DNA of 64,000 nucleotides from Hyphomicrobiales bacterium (GCA_027487555.1 JAIYDI010000033.1:1-64000), one strand, 5' to 3'. Positions 38,001 to 46,189 are shown, counted from the first letter of the stretch. The notes: generated by a model not told the origin, from the letters alone. Made by a program: numbers and translations.

Positions 38001-38241
38001 CGGGAAAGCGGTCGCTGGCGGATTGCGCCAGCGACAGTGTTGCGCGCTGGTCCTTGCGGTGCCGGGACAAGTCAATCCCCAGCCGGATGACGGGCCGCTC
38101 GAGCGGATGGCTCAGCGCCAGCACCGCATGGATCCGGTGAGCGCCATCCATATCGCCCGCAACGACTCGCCGGCGCGCCTCCTCGATATCCTGACGCAGA
38201 AGCATCTGGGGCACATGTCCGCCTTGAGGTGGGCCTGTCAC
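35014..38241 (-). CDS. TPR-repeat protein with DXD-type glycosyltransferase domain and a third C-terminal domain
   Basis: A 1075-residue protein. Residues about 15-560 are tandem tetratricopeptide-like helix pairs. Residues about 625-800 are a Gly_transf_sug (OCH1-like) domain with MYWSTTEPPPDIADI, LLRLAWLADGGGVYIDADD (the DXD motif) and FEQARAHLRRADPELIW. Residues about 845-1060 form a Rossmann-like domain beginning RYLEIGVRDGARF, resembling a methyltransferase core. The GTG start overlaps the stop of the Hint-domain gene by GTGA; ATG 38205 is an alternative. TPR plus glycosyltransferase fusions often act on protein or polysaccharide acceptors. Confidence 0.85.
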   Translation of the reverse strand: MTGPPQGGHVPQMLLRQDIEEARRRVVAGDMDGAHRIHAVLALSHPLERPVIRLGIDLSRHRKDQRATLSLAQSASDRFPDDGGFLAAVCQSLRELGRADEIDALLAQRPQSAVGSPQVQMQRGFAARDTGDHDQALAAFRAAGDLLNARLEVLRELMALNRLDEAEVEFADGLARFPGARGLLRAGIDLAERRRQPVALAERARHALAVCPEDNAFLAALVRARLDLHEYGEARALLAALPQARLEQDRDLLVAEARLARASGDAASALLYMDKALALAPTDLGLAVQRAWLLRGLGQLEAAQQACRTILAEDASRIPAWICLADSIRDSGNHEASLAVVEEASAACPGEPWFDIRRAETLRELDRSGEALDLTTALLARDSREELCLIHAELLADQVSVLAALAFFDTDIRPRFDTARAVSREANLLSRFGYAARAEHLCRLGLARFPADPELEGVLVRVLVGSGQAQSALAVAENMAARTPAETRRRERMRLLALEWTGDGDSALRSLEAEEVPDPEAVAMLARCYVRTGERPRLAALVATAAPAGASRQRRGGMRTSIPGQLLNDSLCQRPLRPDEGAGDLMQRRALVRQFPDDTAAAIAFLGALPPAAGPEPVASTAATRDIPRRALMYWSTTEPPPDIADILAANREALSGFELCILDRESAFAYLQQAYGPQTAHLLFRCSGEAQVSDLLRLAWLADGGGVYIDADDRVTGDIRPLLAGVDLVLYREDLGSIGNNFLAAVPGHPLIVAAFEQARAHLRRADPELIWLATGPGLLTRVVAAALADAVAWPTNLRVLPHMELRRTISIHCHAAYKSAGHWTRTAFGRPGPAALARPDATLTPLDSAGRLVARLQRIGELVAATRYLEIGVRDGARFNALRFPLRDGVDPDVDVVAAMRPNETVRLIRTTSDAFWRAEEGGVYDLICLDGRRGFDATCRDFLASLGHAHARTAWLVTGTIPTDAIAALPDENRARAERDRLGLPPGAWQGDVFRLVPFLAHFMPDLDFGTITGSDEAHTLFWRDGANPPPRGGGLEAIARFGYADIADALAAFRPGSESDILGRLAGSLRR

Positions 38242-39119
38242 CCTGCTCTGCGCAGCCCATGCGGGCCGAACAGGGCCTGTTTCACAGCGATTGGCAATTG
38301 CCGCTGCGAATGGGCGCGCGGCATTTGCATCTCGGCAATCGGCCTCTCCTCAGCGCCGAACAGCGCGACATACTCGGCCCAGTTGTCGAAGCCGCGACGC
38401 GACACATTGTCAATGAAGGTTTCGGCGGAAAGACCTTCGGCGAGGATCAGCGCGTGGTCGTCGGTCTCGATGTGGAAATATACGAAGGTCTCGGGACAGT
38501 CGCGCCAGCCGAGCTGCCGGATCGTCGTCCCGTTCACCAGTGCCTTGGCCTGCGCCAGGATCGAGCCGACCTGCACCGCGTGGTCCGGCGAGACGCGTAG
38601 AGCCCGCTGCGGCAGGTCAGGGGCAATCGCCCCGGGGCCGATCTCCACCGGCAGGTTGCGTCCGGCGAAACGCGCCGACACCGTCTGCCGCCCGATGAAC
38701 TTCACGGGTATTGCCGCCCCGTCGGCGGTGCTGACGAAATCGCCGATCCTGAGCGCCTCGACCGGCCGCTGGCCCGAAGGCGTGCCGATCTGCGTCCCGG
38801 CCATGAAGCAGAACACATAGCTCGTGGAAAGCACTGTCAGGGATTCGCCGGTTTCGAGAGGCTGGTTGGTCAGCACGAAGTATTTCGATCCTGACATCAG
38901 TATCGGGTCGCCATCTGCCGTGACGCCGACCACTGTGACACTGCCGATCTGCGACCAGACGACCGGCTCGCCCAGGTCGCCGGTCCCGTCGTCCGCGCTG
39001 GGGTCCGCACCGTCCGCGACCGTGGTCGTCACCCGGCCACTGCTGCCATTTGACAGCACGATACCGTCTGGACTGATCTCGTACCAATAGTCGTAACTGG
39101 CGGTATTGTCGGCTGGCAT
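38238..39119 (-). CDS. Hint (hedgehog/intein) domain protein
   Basis: A 293-residue protein. Residues 1-100 are a Thr/Ser/Gly-rich beta region of repeat-like strands. The Hint_2 domain follows: YVFCFMAGTQIGTPSG with the nucleophilic Cys, VEALRIGDFV, PVKFIGRQTV, RVSPDHAVQVG and a late block ending FDNWAEYVALFG. Such proteins occur widely in alphaproteobacteria as putative self-processing surface proteins. A GAGGGGA site precedes ATG 39119. Coupling by GTGA to the TPR-glycosyltransferase suggests the two products act together. Confidence 0.88.
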   Translation of the reverse strand: MPADNTASYDYWYEISPDGIVLSNGSSGRVTTTVADGADPSADDGTGDLGEPVVWSQIGSVTVVGVTADGDPILMSGSKYFVLTNQPLETGESLTVLSTSYVFCFMAGTQIGTPSGQRPVEALRIGDFVSTADGAAIPVKFIGRQTVSARFAGRNLPVEIGPGAIAPDLPQRALRVSPDHAVQVGSILAQAKALVNGTTIRQLGWRDCPETFVYFHIETDDHALILAEGLSAETFIDNVSRRGFDNWAEYVALFGAEERPIAEMQMPRAHSQRQLPIAVKQALFGPHGLRRAG

Positions 39120-39242
39120 GAGCGCATCCCCTCGGTGTACGAACTGTCCATCACACCCGCCTCACATTCAAGAAAAGGCTGCTTCAATGAGGTGGAATAG
39201 CCTGGCCGTTGCGCCACCGCTGCAGGCACGACGGGAGGCCGT

Positions 39243-40037
39243 TCAGCCAGACAGAAAGGCCGCGAAAGGGGATCCTGCCAGCGCCCTCTCGACCGCGACC
39301 AGATTCGAGATCGACTCCCGCATGGATCGCCCGATCTTTACAAAGTGCGGCACATAATCCTGCGGCACCGCGCAGGAAAACCGGGCCCGAAGCGCCGCCA
39401 CGAGTTTGGGCGAGGGGTGAATGCCCTCCATCAGATCCTCATAAGCGAACTCGAGCGGATCCCAGGGAGTGAGCAGGTCGGCAATGCGCGCGCGCTCGGC
39501 CGCCATGCGCGCGAGGCGCGCAACCAGCGTGGTTGGGTCCAGCGCGACTACGGCTGCACTGGAATTGCCCCGCGGCGCGCGGCTCCGTACCCATTCCTGC
39601 GTCTTTTCGGCCCGGACGATCGAGACCAGCTGTGCGAGCAGATTGCGACGCGTAAGGTGAACAAATCGGCCGCCCTGGGCAGCAAAGGCGCGTATCGCCT
39701 CGACCTCCGGGTTGGCCGCCTCGGCGTGAAGGAGCGGCAGATGGTAGTACTTTACGTCCATGCAGAGCCGCGCCTCGGGTTTTTGGTCGAGAACCCGCCC
39801 AAGATAGACGGCCAGCCGCGCGTCGGCCAAACTCGTCTCGCCCCGTGAGGCCGCGGTGAATCCGGCCGTCCGGTGCCAGAAATTCAAGGGCAAGTGGGGT
39901 GGATAGCACCGCTCCGGCGGCAGGAAGAGCTCGTCGGCGTTCAAATGGCGCCCGGATGCGGCAATGATGTCCCGCAACAGGTGGGTGCCGGTTCTGGCAC
40001 TCGCTACGACCACGATATGAGGCAAGCCCTGTACCAC
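39243..40037 (-). CDS. Stf0-like sulfotransferase
   Basis: A 264-residue sulfotransferase. The PAPS loop SARTGTHLLRD lies near the N-terminus, and the second motif region is FVHLTRRNLLAQLVS. It aligns through its whole length with the first module of the protein at 31529-33583 (FLPPE..., HLPLNFWH, NLLxQ, EWVRSRA), so the two arose by duplication. The GTG start at 40037 has GAGGATG upstream. It is predicted to transfer sulfate from PAPS to a sugar hydroxyl. Confidence 0.88.
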   Translation of the reverse strand: MVQGLPHIVVVASARTGTHLLRDIIAASGRHLNADELFLPPERCYPPHLPLNFWHRTAGFTAASRGETSLADARLAVYLGRVLDQKPEARLCMDVKYYHLPLLHAEAANPEVEAIRAFAAQGGRFVHLTRRNLLAQLVSIVRAEKTQEWVRSRAPRGNSSAAVVALDPTTLVARLARMAAERARIADLLTPWDPLEFAYEDLMEGIHPSPKLVAALRARFSCAVPQDYVPHFVKIGRSMRESISNLVAVERALAGSPFAAFLSG

Positions 40038-40426
40038 CGACCATCCTCACGTCTGCGCGCCCAGGCTCCCAGCCTTTAGCCCGAGGCGAAGGGACTGCCT
40101 CACGCAGAATGCGTTCAAACTGGATGCGCTTGTTTGCCGGTTCGAGGCAACGCGCCCTGTACATTCATTGGGTGCGTGCGGTCTTCGTTCATTTCGTGCA
40201 GACGGCGCCACCCTTTGAGAGGTGCTCGACGTGATTGACCCCTTCACCAGCGCAGGTGTCGATCTTGACGCCCGGGCACTTGGCCGGGCGATGACGGACA
40301 TCGTCATGATCTGGTTTGCGGCCGAGACGGGGGCCAGGGGCGCACGGGTGAGGCGGTCGGGGTCCCAGACCTCGCCCGGCATGTGCTCATCGGCCTTTCG
40401 GCGACCACCAGTCCCGCTAGACCGGA
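40038..40426. other. 389-bp divergent intergenic region with a possible gene remnant
   Basis: It separates the divergent sulfotransferase and GT1-like genes and should contain both promoters. Around 40,222-40,330 the plus strand reads a protein-like phrase (VIDPFTSAGVDLDARALG, then RAMTDIVMIWFAAETGA) after a GAGAGG site, then loses coding character. It may be a truncated small gene. Confidence 0.35.
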
Positions 40427-41650
40427 ATGATGCCGCCGCGCGCCGCAACCGGGAAGCAGATTCTGTTCGCCTGGGAGGCGGGAGCCAATCTTGGACACAT
40501 CATGCCGCTGATGCGGCTTGCGTCGGCTCTTGAGGCTGAGGGTCATGCCGCAAGCTTCGCTGTGCGGGACCTGCTTGCTGGCGCCACCGCCCTCAGATCC
40601 AACCGGGGGCCACTTCTTCAATCGCCGATCTGGCCGCCGCACGTGCATGAGGGCAATGAGGACGGTGCCGGCGGCTACCAGGATGTGCTGGCGCTCTTGG
40701 GATTCGGCGACGCGCGCAAGCTTTCGGCGATGTTGCGAGGCTGGCACGACCTGTTGCGGTGTATCGGACCCGACCTGATCGTGGCCGAACACAGCCCGGC
40801 GCTGCAGGCGCTCGCCCTGGCCATGCGCCTGCCGCTGGTGGTTGTGGGAACGCACTTTACGGTGCCGCCGGTGGTGAGAGGGCGCTTTCCGCCCCTGAGG
40901 GGGGATCGGACCCCGCTTTTGCCGGACCGGCGGCTTATCGACAGCCTGAAGGAGGCGCTGGAGCGACTGGGTCTGCACCCGGCGGCCGACAACCTGCCCG
41001 GAGCCCTGTTTCCCCAGGACGCCTTTGCCCTGGGGCTGCATGACCTCGACAGCTATGCGGGCTTCCGAACTGCGCCGATCTTGCGGCCGCTGGAGCCGTC
41101 GCCCGAGCTTGTACCGCCGCCGGATCGACCGCGGCTTTTCGCCTATCTGGGAGGCGAACTTCCCGGTCTTGCCGACTGGGTGCGCGCCCTGGCCAGAACC
41201 GGCATCGAAGTTGAGTGCTATTTGCGCGATGCACCGCGAGCGCTCGGCCGATTCCTTGAAGCGACGGGGGCAATCGTCCATGCCGAGCCGCCCGATCTTG
41301 CCGAAGTGCTGCCGCGCGTCTCTCATGTCGTCTGCCAAGGCGGGGCCGGGCTTTGTCAGGCCGCCCTGCTGGCCGGGCGTCCGGTTGCAATCCTTCCGCT
41401 GCACGGCGAGGCGGAGCGGAACCTCGCTTCCCTCGAACGTCTCGGGATGGCCGTGAGGCTCGCTTCGGGCGGCGGTGACGAGGCTCATGCCCAGGCTCTG
41501 TCAGGCTTTGTGTCGGACCACCGGCTGATCGTCGCAGCCCTGTCGCGCGCAGCCGGGATTGCGCAACGCGACCAGCCCGACGGGCTGTCCGCAATTGTCG
41601 GACGCATCGGCGCATGCCTTTCTGCCCCGGCCTCTACACCCGCCGCCTGA
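40427..41650 (+). CDS. UDP-glycosyltransferase-like (GT1/MGT type) enzyme
   Basis: A 407-residue GT-B glycosyltransferase. The N-terminal half opens with ILFAWEAGANLGHIMPLMRLASAL, typical of macrolide/glycolipid glycosyltransferases. The C-terminal half has the donor-binding region VSHVVCQGGAGLCQAALLAGRPVAILPL. The start is ATG 40427 with CCGGA close by. The acceptor is unknown; the neighbourhood points to a surface glycan. The end overlaps the convergent GT2 gene by 17 bp. Confidence 0.85.
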   Translation: MMPPRAATGKQILFAWEAGANLGHIMPLMRLASALEAEGHAASFAVRDLLAGATALRSNRGPLLQSPIWPPHVHEGNEDGAGGYQDVLALLGFGDARKLSAMLRGWHDLLRCIGPDLIVAEHSPALQALALAMRLPLVVVGTHFTVPPVVRGRFPPLRGDRTPLLPDRRLIDSLKEALERLGLHPAADNLPGALFPQDAFALGLHDLDSYAGFRTAPILRPLEPSPELVPPPDRPRLFAYLGGELPGLADWVRALARTGIEVECYLRDAPRALGRFLEATGAIVHAEPPDLAEVLPRVSHVVCQGGAGLCQAALLAGRPVAILPLHGEAERNLASLERLGMAVRLASGGGDEAHAQALSGFVSDHRLIVAALSRAAGIAQRDQPDGLSAIVGRIGACLSAPASTPAA

Positions 41651-42593
41651 CGCGCAACGCAGCGCGAAGGCCTGCCAGGTAGGCAATGTCCAGAGCGCAG
41701 GCGGCCAGTGCTGACGCGAACGCCACACCTCCTCTATGGACGCGCCGGGCCTCGTGCCATCGCCGCTTGACGATACGGACCAAGAGGGCGCGCAGTTGCC
41801 GACCTGCAGCGGCATTGGCGTGAGCGTCATGGTAGGGTGGCGAACTCGTCAAGCCGTGCAGTATTCCGTTCGCGTAGCCGTAGCGCCAGTACCGGCGCAG
41901 GTTGACGCGAAAGCCATCGCCAACATCATGATGCACATACCAATCCCACTCTATGCGGCGGGCGCAGGCCGAGCGCGAAACCCGCGAGGAAAGCTCCGTG
42001 TCTTCCGACGCATTGGGATAATCCGGTCGCACGCGAAACCCGCCAAGGGCGCGATAGGCCTGAGCCCGTATGGCGAGGTTCGCCGTCACAAACCGCATCT
42101 GGTCGCCAATGCGCTCCGGATGGGGATGGAGCCGGTGTGTCACCTGCACCCTGGCAAAAAAGCCCGCGCGGCTGGGCAGCAGCGGCTTTATCGCCCCCAC
42201 GACAAGGTCAAGCTCGGGAGAGGTGTCGATCACCGCGTCGAGCCAGGCAAGCCAGAAGGGCGGCGGCAGGCAATCGTCATCGATGAAGACCAGCCAGGTC
42301 CCGCGCGCCGCTTCTGCCGCGAAATGGCGGGCAAAGGACACACCACGATTGACCGGAAGCGCCTGGTAGCGAACGCAGCCCGGCGTCAGCGCGAGAACCG
42401 CACGATACTCGGGACCATCGCTGCCATCGTTGACAACAACGATCTCCCGGTCCGTTCGGCCACGCATCTGTGGTTCGAGCGCGCCCAGCAGCCGGCCGAG
42501 CCCTGCAGGCCGCCGGTGAGTGACGATGCAGACCGAAAGCCGCACAGGCACGGCCTCGTCGGGGAAGTTGCGCGTTCCCTCGATCCCGGCCAC
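41634..42593 (-). CDS. GT2 family glycosyltransferase
   Basis: A GT-A glycosyltransferase of about 319 residues. SVCIVTHRRPAGLGRLLGAL starts the nucleotide-binding half, with IVVVNDGSDG, and WLVFIDDDCLPPP is the DXD motif. An NASEDTELSSR block supplies the ED catalytic base. A hydrophobic C-terminal segment may anchor it to the membrane. The GTG at 42593, three bases after the upstream gene's stop codon, is preferred over a start inside that gene, but a few codons either way are possible. Confidence 0.85.
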   Translation of the reverse strand: MAGIEGTRNFPDEAVPVRLSVCIVTHRRPAGLGRLLGALEPQMRGRTDREIVVVNDGSDGPEYRAVLALTPGCVRYQALPVNRGVSFARHFAAEAARGTWLVFIDDDCLPPPFWLAWLDAVIDTSPELDLVVGAIKPLLPSRAGFFARVQVTHRLHPHPERIGDQMRFVTANLAIRAQAYRALGGFRVRPDYPNASEDTELSSRVSRSACARRIEWDWYVHHDVGDGFRVNLRRYWRYGYANGILHGLTSSPPYHDAHANAAAGRQLRALLVRIVKRRWHEARRVHRGGVAFASALAACALDIAYLAGLRAALRVRRRV

Positions 42594-42595
42594 CG

Positions 42596-43912
42596 TCAGC
42601 CCGGCGGGAGATAGCCGGACGACTGCATGCTGAGCAGGCGATTGCGGCCGGCATAGTCTGTGTCGGCCGTATCCTGCCGGTCGCGATCGAGCAGCGTGCG
42701 GCTCTGATCGCCGAAATGATACTGCAAGCCCAAGACTACGGACTGGCGGGCATCGTCGCCGAATTCGCCATCGGCAAACACGGAGAGGCCCGGAAACGCT
42801 TCGGCGGCCGGGCGCCACTCGGCCTCGATCCGCCCGACCGTGAGATCGGGGAGAAACTCGGCTTGCGCCTTCAGCAACAGGTCCGGCGTGGCATAGAGCT
42901 TGACTTCAACCTGGGCGAAGGAATTGTCGGTGTCGGTGCCCGTTTCGCGGCCGAAATCGGCTCCAAGCGTAACCATGCCGAAATAGATCTCGGCTTCCGC
43001 CGCAGTGCGCACCAGATAGATGTCATCGAGCGTCTCAAAAGACGTTTTCAGCCCAAGAGACCCCAAATCCGGGTTACGGGCAAACAACTTGCCTTCGGTG
43101 CCGATATAGGCGTCGCTCCCCACGAGAGCGGACATCTGCACCCCGGCAAAATCGCCGAGAGGCAGATCGACCTTTGCCCCGATATCCACCACACCTGTTT
43201 GCTCGCGCCCGCCCGAGGCCATGACGCTGATGCCGGGTTGGGAGACCGCATAATTGTCCGCAGCCGCGGCAGCCTGATAGCCGGCACCCAGAACAGCACC
43301 GGTGGCGATGGCGCCCACCCAACGCAAGGCGGCGCGCACTCGCACATCGATATTTCCGGCTATGGACCGGTTGTCGATGGCAACGAGGCGTGCGCCCGGC
43401 GGCACACCGTCTCCGACAAACAGCGAGATGTCGAAATCGAGCCGCACGGCCTTGCGCCATGCATCCACGACGGAGCTGGCCTCGGCCAGGGCCTTCTCAA
43501 GCGCCCCCTGCCCGGCAACCGCCGACACCGACAGCACGGCAAAGACCGACCTGCGGCGGGGCTCGAAATGCAGCCCGACGAGCTTGCCGCCAAACACGGA
43601 GCGCATGCGCAGCGAAAGCTCGACAAGTGCTTTCGCACGCTCGAAAATACATGTCGGATCGAACAGAATTTCCGTGCCGCTGACGAGCCGGGTGAGCGCC
43701 TGAAGCGACCGGAGGCGCTCGAAGCGGCGCGAAGCATGCACGGTAAAGCGTATCTGCGTAGCAAGATCGCGGGACAGAGTCTCCGCGGTTTCGCGGGGCA
43801 CGCGACGCGTCACGTGCAGCATAATGGCTCCGTCCGCCGCCCGCGTCCCGAGAAAAGCCCGGACCTTGGTGCTCTTTATCGCCATCGCGAGACGAGACTT
43901 CAAATCTGGCAT
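42596..43912 (-). CDS. two-part envelope protein: cytoplasmic-type half, internal signal-like segment, beta-barrel-like half
   Basis: A 438-residue protein of unknown family. The first 190 residues or so are soluble and charged. A hydrophobic signal-peptide-like stretch (RWVGAIATGAVLGAGYQ, then AAAAADNYAVS) falls near residues 198-222. The remainder alternates short strands and ends in a typical outer-membrane pattern (QSVVLGLQYHFG) plus a polar tail. The start at 43912 follows a GGGGGG site; longer frames have none. It is adjacent to the GT2 gene with almost no gap, so they are co-transcribed. Confidence 0.6.
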   Translation of the reverse strand: MPDLKSRLAMAIKSTKVRAFLGTRAADGAIMLHVTRRVPRETAETLSRDLATQIRFTVHASRRFERLRSLQALTRLVSGTEILFDPTCIFERAKALVELSLRMRSVFGGKLVGLHFEPRRRSVFAVLSVSAVAGQGALEKALAEASSVVDAWRKAVRLDFDISLFVGDGVPPGARLVAIDNRSIAGNIDVRVRAALRWVGAIATGAVLGAGYQAAAAADNYAVSQPGISVMASGGREQTGVVDIGAKVDLPLGDFAGVQMSALVGSDAYIGTEGKLFARNPDLGSLGLKTSFETLDDIYLVRTAAEAEIYFGMVTLGADFGRETGTDTDNSFAQVEVKLYATPDLLLKAQAEFLPDLTVGRIEAEWRPAAEAFPGLSVFADGEFGDDARQSVVLGLQYHFGDQSRTLLDRDRQDTADTDYAGRNRLLSMQSSGYLPPG

Positions 43913-44322
43913 GCGACCCCCCAGTGTCCTCGTTAACAAAGTGATAAGGGACGTGCGGAGATACGCCACGCGCAGATTTCGCCGTTCTGACCTCATCGAC
44001 CCCAGCGGGCACACCAAGGGCGCTGATGACAGGGACAAGAGGTCAAGCGTCAGTCGGTCATTCTGTCGGGCGACGCAGTCGGTGCATTCATCGTTCCGGC
44101 TGGTAGCGCACCCTGCGGCGGGCCGGGTTGAGCGGCGCCGTCCCTATGGCGGAACATTGCCTGCCGCATCACCAAAGAGGCGCCTCCTGCCGGGCAATCC
44201 CTCAAGGAAATGTCGCCGGGCGAGGCGTGGGAAGAGTTCGTGCCTCTCACGCCGGATGGCGAGGGTCGTGGCGTCCCGCCGCGCGCCGCGCGGTAATGTC
44301 GGTGTGCACCGGCCAGATCACC
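43913..44322. other. 410-bp intergenic region
   Basis: Long frames cross it on both strands, but none has a domain, a start signal or consistent codon use. It presumably holds the promoter of the minus-strand gene pair 41634-43912. No other structure is seen. Confidence 0.35.
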
Positions 44323-44709
44323 CTAAAGGTGCTGCCTGCCTTGCGTCTCGCGCAAGAGATCGACGGCAATCCGTTGGCACCCCTTTGCGGAAATGCCGAA
44401 GGCCAGCCAGCCATAGCCGGGATGACGGACCATCAGGACCCGTTCCCCCTCCGCCTGACCATCGATCACCGAATAGGCCGCAAGGGGATTGAGGTCGAGG
44501 CGGGCCCTTGGCTCCAGCGAATGGGTTACCGGCTCGGAAAACCGCGTGCGCAATTGTCCGAGGTGGCGCAGCAGCGTGCGGAACTCGGGCAGCTCCAAAG
44601 TCATGTGCGCGCGCGTCTCTCCGGCCTCGCTGATCTCGAAGCAGGCCTGTTGCGACTCTTCGTCGAACCATGACCTGAGTGACATATGCCCTGCCAGACG
44701 CTCAGTCAT
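44323..44709 (-). CDS. hypothetical protein
   Basis: A 128-residue soluble protein. The ATG at 44709 is chosen for the GGGGGGAAG site just upstream; longer frames extend into unlikely Arg-rich sequence. Alternating strands around an acidic surface (FEISEAGETRAHMTLELPEF) and a later HPGYGWLAFGIS segment suggest a small beta-rich fold. No family is recognised. The 44710-45016 interval upstream holds no supported gene. Confidence 0.5.
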   Translation of the reverse strand: MTERLAGHMSLRSWFDEESQQACFEISEAGETRAHMTLELPEFRTLLRHLGQLRTRFSEPVTHSLEPRARLDLNPLAAYSVIDGQAEGERVLMVRHPGYGWLAFGISAKGCQRIAVDLLRETQGRQHL

Positions 44710-45016
44710 ACGCTTCCCCCCAAGCTCGAGAACGAGGGTATCCGCAGCCTCATCTGCCCTCAAACGGCATTGGCGCCAGAATGGAGCAAGCAAAGCCACG
44801 GTGGCGCCAAATCTGCTTAGAGGCTCCAGGCGATGTGCGGCTCGAGCCATTGCCGGTTTCGCTCGAGCAACCGGTTGGGAGCCGCGCCGAGCGCGGTTGT
44901 CTTGCGCCGCGCGGTAACGGCGTGCCGCCCGCAGGCCAAAGTCATCGAAGCAGCACCACGAGGACAATGTCCGGTTATGCGGGTGAGACGCATCCCGCGC
45001 AACAAGGCCTACTTCC
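44710..45016. other. 307-bp intergenic region
   Basis: No gene, repeat or terminator is recognised apart from the ribosome binding site of the preceding minus-strand gene. Confidence 0.35.
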
Positions 45017-46123
45017 TCAGCCGTACGTCGCCCGGCGCAGGACAAATTCCAGCGGCCCCATTCCAAGGTATTTTGCCATCTGGCCGACGATCAGCATCGC
45101 CGCGAGCGCGATCAGGACCGAAACCGGAAGCAGTGCAGCGAACGAGAACGCGCCAAACAATCCGAGCCCATAGCTGCCAAAGAGGAGCCCGGCAAGAACG
45201 CCCTGAAGCACATAGGCCGACAGGGAATTGCGACCCGCGAGGACAAGCACGGGTGGCAGCTTCCAGCGCGCGGACAGACGCAGGATGATCGACAGATATA
45301 CCGCCGAAAGCGCCGGCCCGCCCAATGCGATCATGAGGGTGCCGATGGCCATCGGCCCGGGCATGGGATCACGGCCGGCAGATGCTGCCAGAACGTAGAA
45401 CAGGTTGCAGACGATGCCGACGCCAAGCAGCCAGGGCTCGGCACGGGAGAGCCAGCGGCGGCCGCTGCTCCCCGGTTCGAAAAAATCAGTCCGGGCGGCC
45501 GCGATGCCCACCAGAATGGCCGCAAGGGCCAGATGTCCCTGAAACAGGACGAGAAAGACGAAGATGGCCGGCCAGTCGCGAAGGCGTGCCTGCACGGTAT
45601 CGACATAGCTGCCACCCAGCCCGGGTTCGAGTGGAGTGGCGGGTATTTCGTTGAGCAGCAGCCCAAGCGCGAGGATGGAGACGGCGGCGAGCGGAACCAT
45701 CGCAGCGGCGACCTGCAGCAGGCGACGTGGACTGGACTTGCGCAGCGGCCATGCAATGAGGCCCAGGATTGCGTAGAGGAGCAGGATGTCGCCGGCGAAA
45801 ACGAAGAGCGCATGCAGCGCTCCCAGCACGCCCAGGGTCGCAAGTCTGCGCCCGTAGCGGCGCGCGAAGGATGCCCCCGCCCTCTGCGCGGCACGGGCCT
45901 GGATCTCAATCCCCCAGCCGAAGATGAAGGAGAAAAGCAGGAAAAACTTGGCCTGAAACAGAAATTCCACGGCCAGGCCGATGGCGGCGTCTGTTGCGCC
46001 GGCGGGGGGTGACAGCAGTGCCTTGGGCGGCATCGCCATGAAGGGGATGTTGACAACGCAGATGCCCATGAGCGCGACGGTACGCACGGCGTCGACACTG
46101 TGGTTGCGGTCGGGCAAAGACAT
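45017..46123 (-). CDS. DUF418 family membrane protein (YeiB-like)
   Basis: A 368-residue inner-membrane protein with about ten helices. It shows the family hallmarks: N-terminal DAVRTVALMGICVVNIPFM, FLLFSFIFGWGIEIQ, and a C-terminal DUF418 block with GRNSLSAYVLQGVLAGLLF and GPLEFVLRR. ATG 46123 follows AAGGGG. Function is unknown; relatives are linked to acyltransferase-3-like folds. It is divergent from a TetR gene and its start lies 15 bp from one palindromic operator. Confidence 0.88.
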   Translation of the reverse strand: MSLPDRNHSVDAVRTVALMGICVVNIPFMAMPPKALLSPPAGATDAAIGLAVEFLFQAKFFLLFSFIFGWGIEIQARAAQRAGASFARRYGRRLATLGVLGALHALFVFAGDILLLYAILGLIAWPLRKSSPRRLLQVAAAMVPLAAVSILALGLLLNEIPATPLEPGLGGSYVDTVQARLRDWPAIFVFLVLFQGHLALAAILVGIAAARTDFFEPGSSGRRWLSRAEPWLLGVGIVCNLFYVLAASAGRDPMPGPMAIGTLMIALGGPALSAVYLSIILRLSARWKLPPVLVLAGRNSLSAYVLQGVLAGLLFGSYGLGLFGAFSFAALLPVSVLIALAAMLIVGQMAKYLGMGPLEFVLRRATYG

Positions 46124-46137
46124 CTGGTACCCCTTTA

Positions 46138-46175
46138 TTGAGCGGCCGCTCAAAATATGTTGAGCAACTGCTCAA
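46138..46175. promoter_or_regulatory. two palindromic operators shared by the DUF418 and TetR genes
   Basis: TTGAGCGGCCGCTCAA (46138-46153) is a perfect 16-bp palindrome. TTGAGCAACTGCTCAA (46160-46175) has identical half-sites and differs only at its centre. The centres are 22 bp apart, about two helical turns. Both lie in the 66-bp gap between the two divergent starts, as expected for a TetR repressor controlling itself and its neighbour. Confidence 0.8.
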
Positions 46176-46189
46176 TTGTCAACGGGCAC

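Noticed and set aside
35176..38820. 1214-codon open frame on the plus strand
   Set aside because: It lies entirely antisense to the TPR-glycosyltransferase and Hint genes, has Arg/Gly/Pro-rich low-information sequence and no domain. It is a GC-driven shadow.
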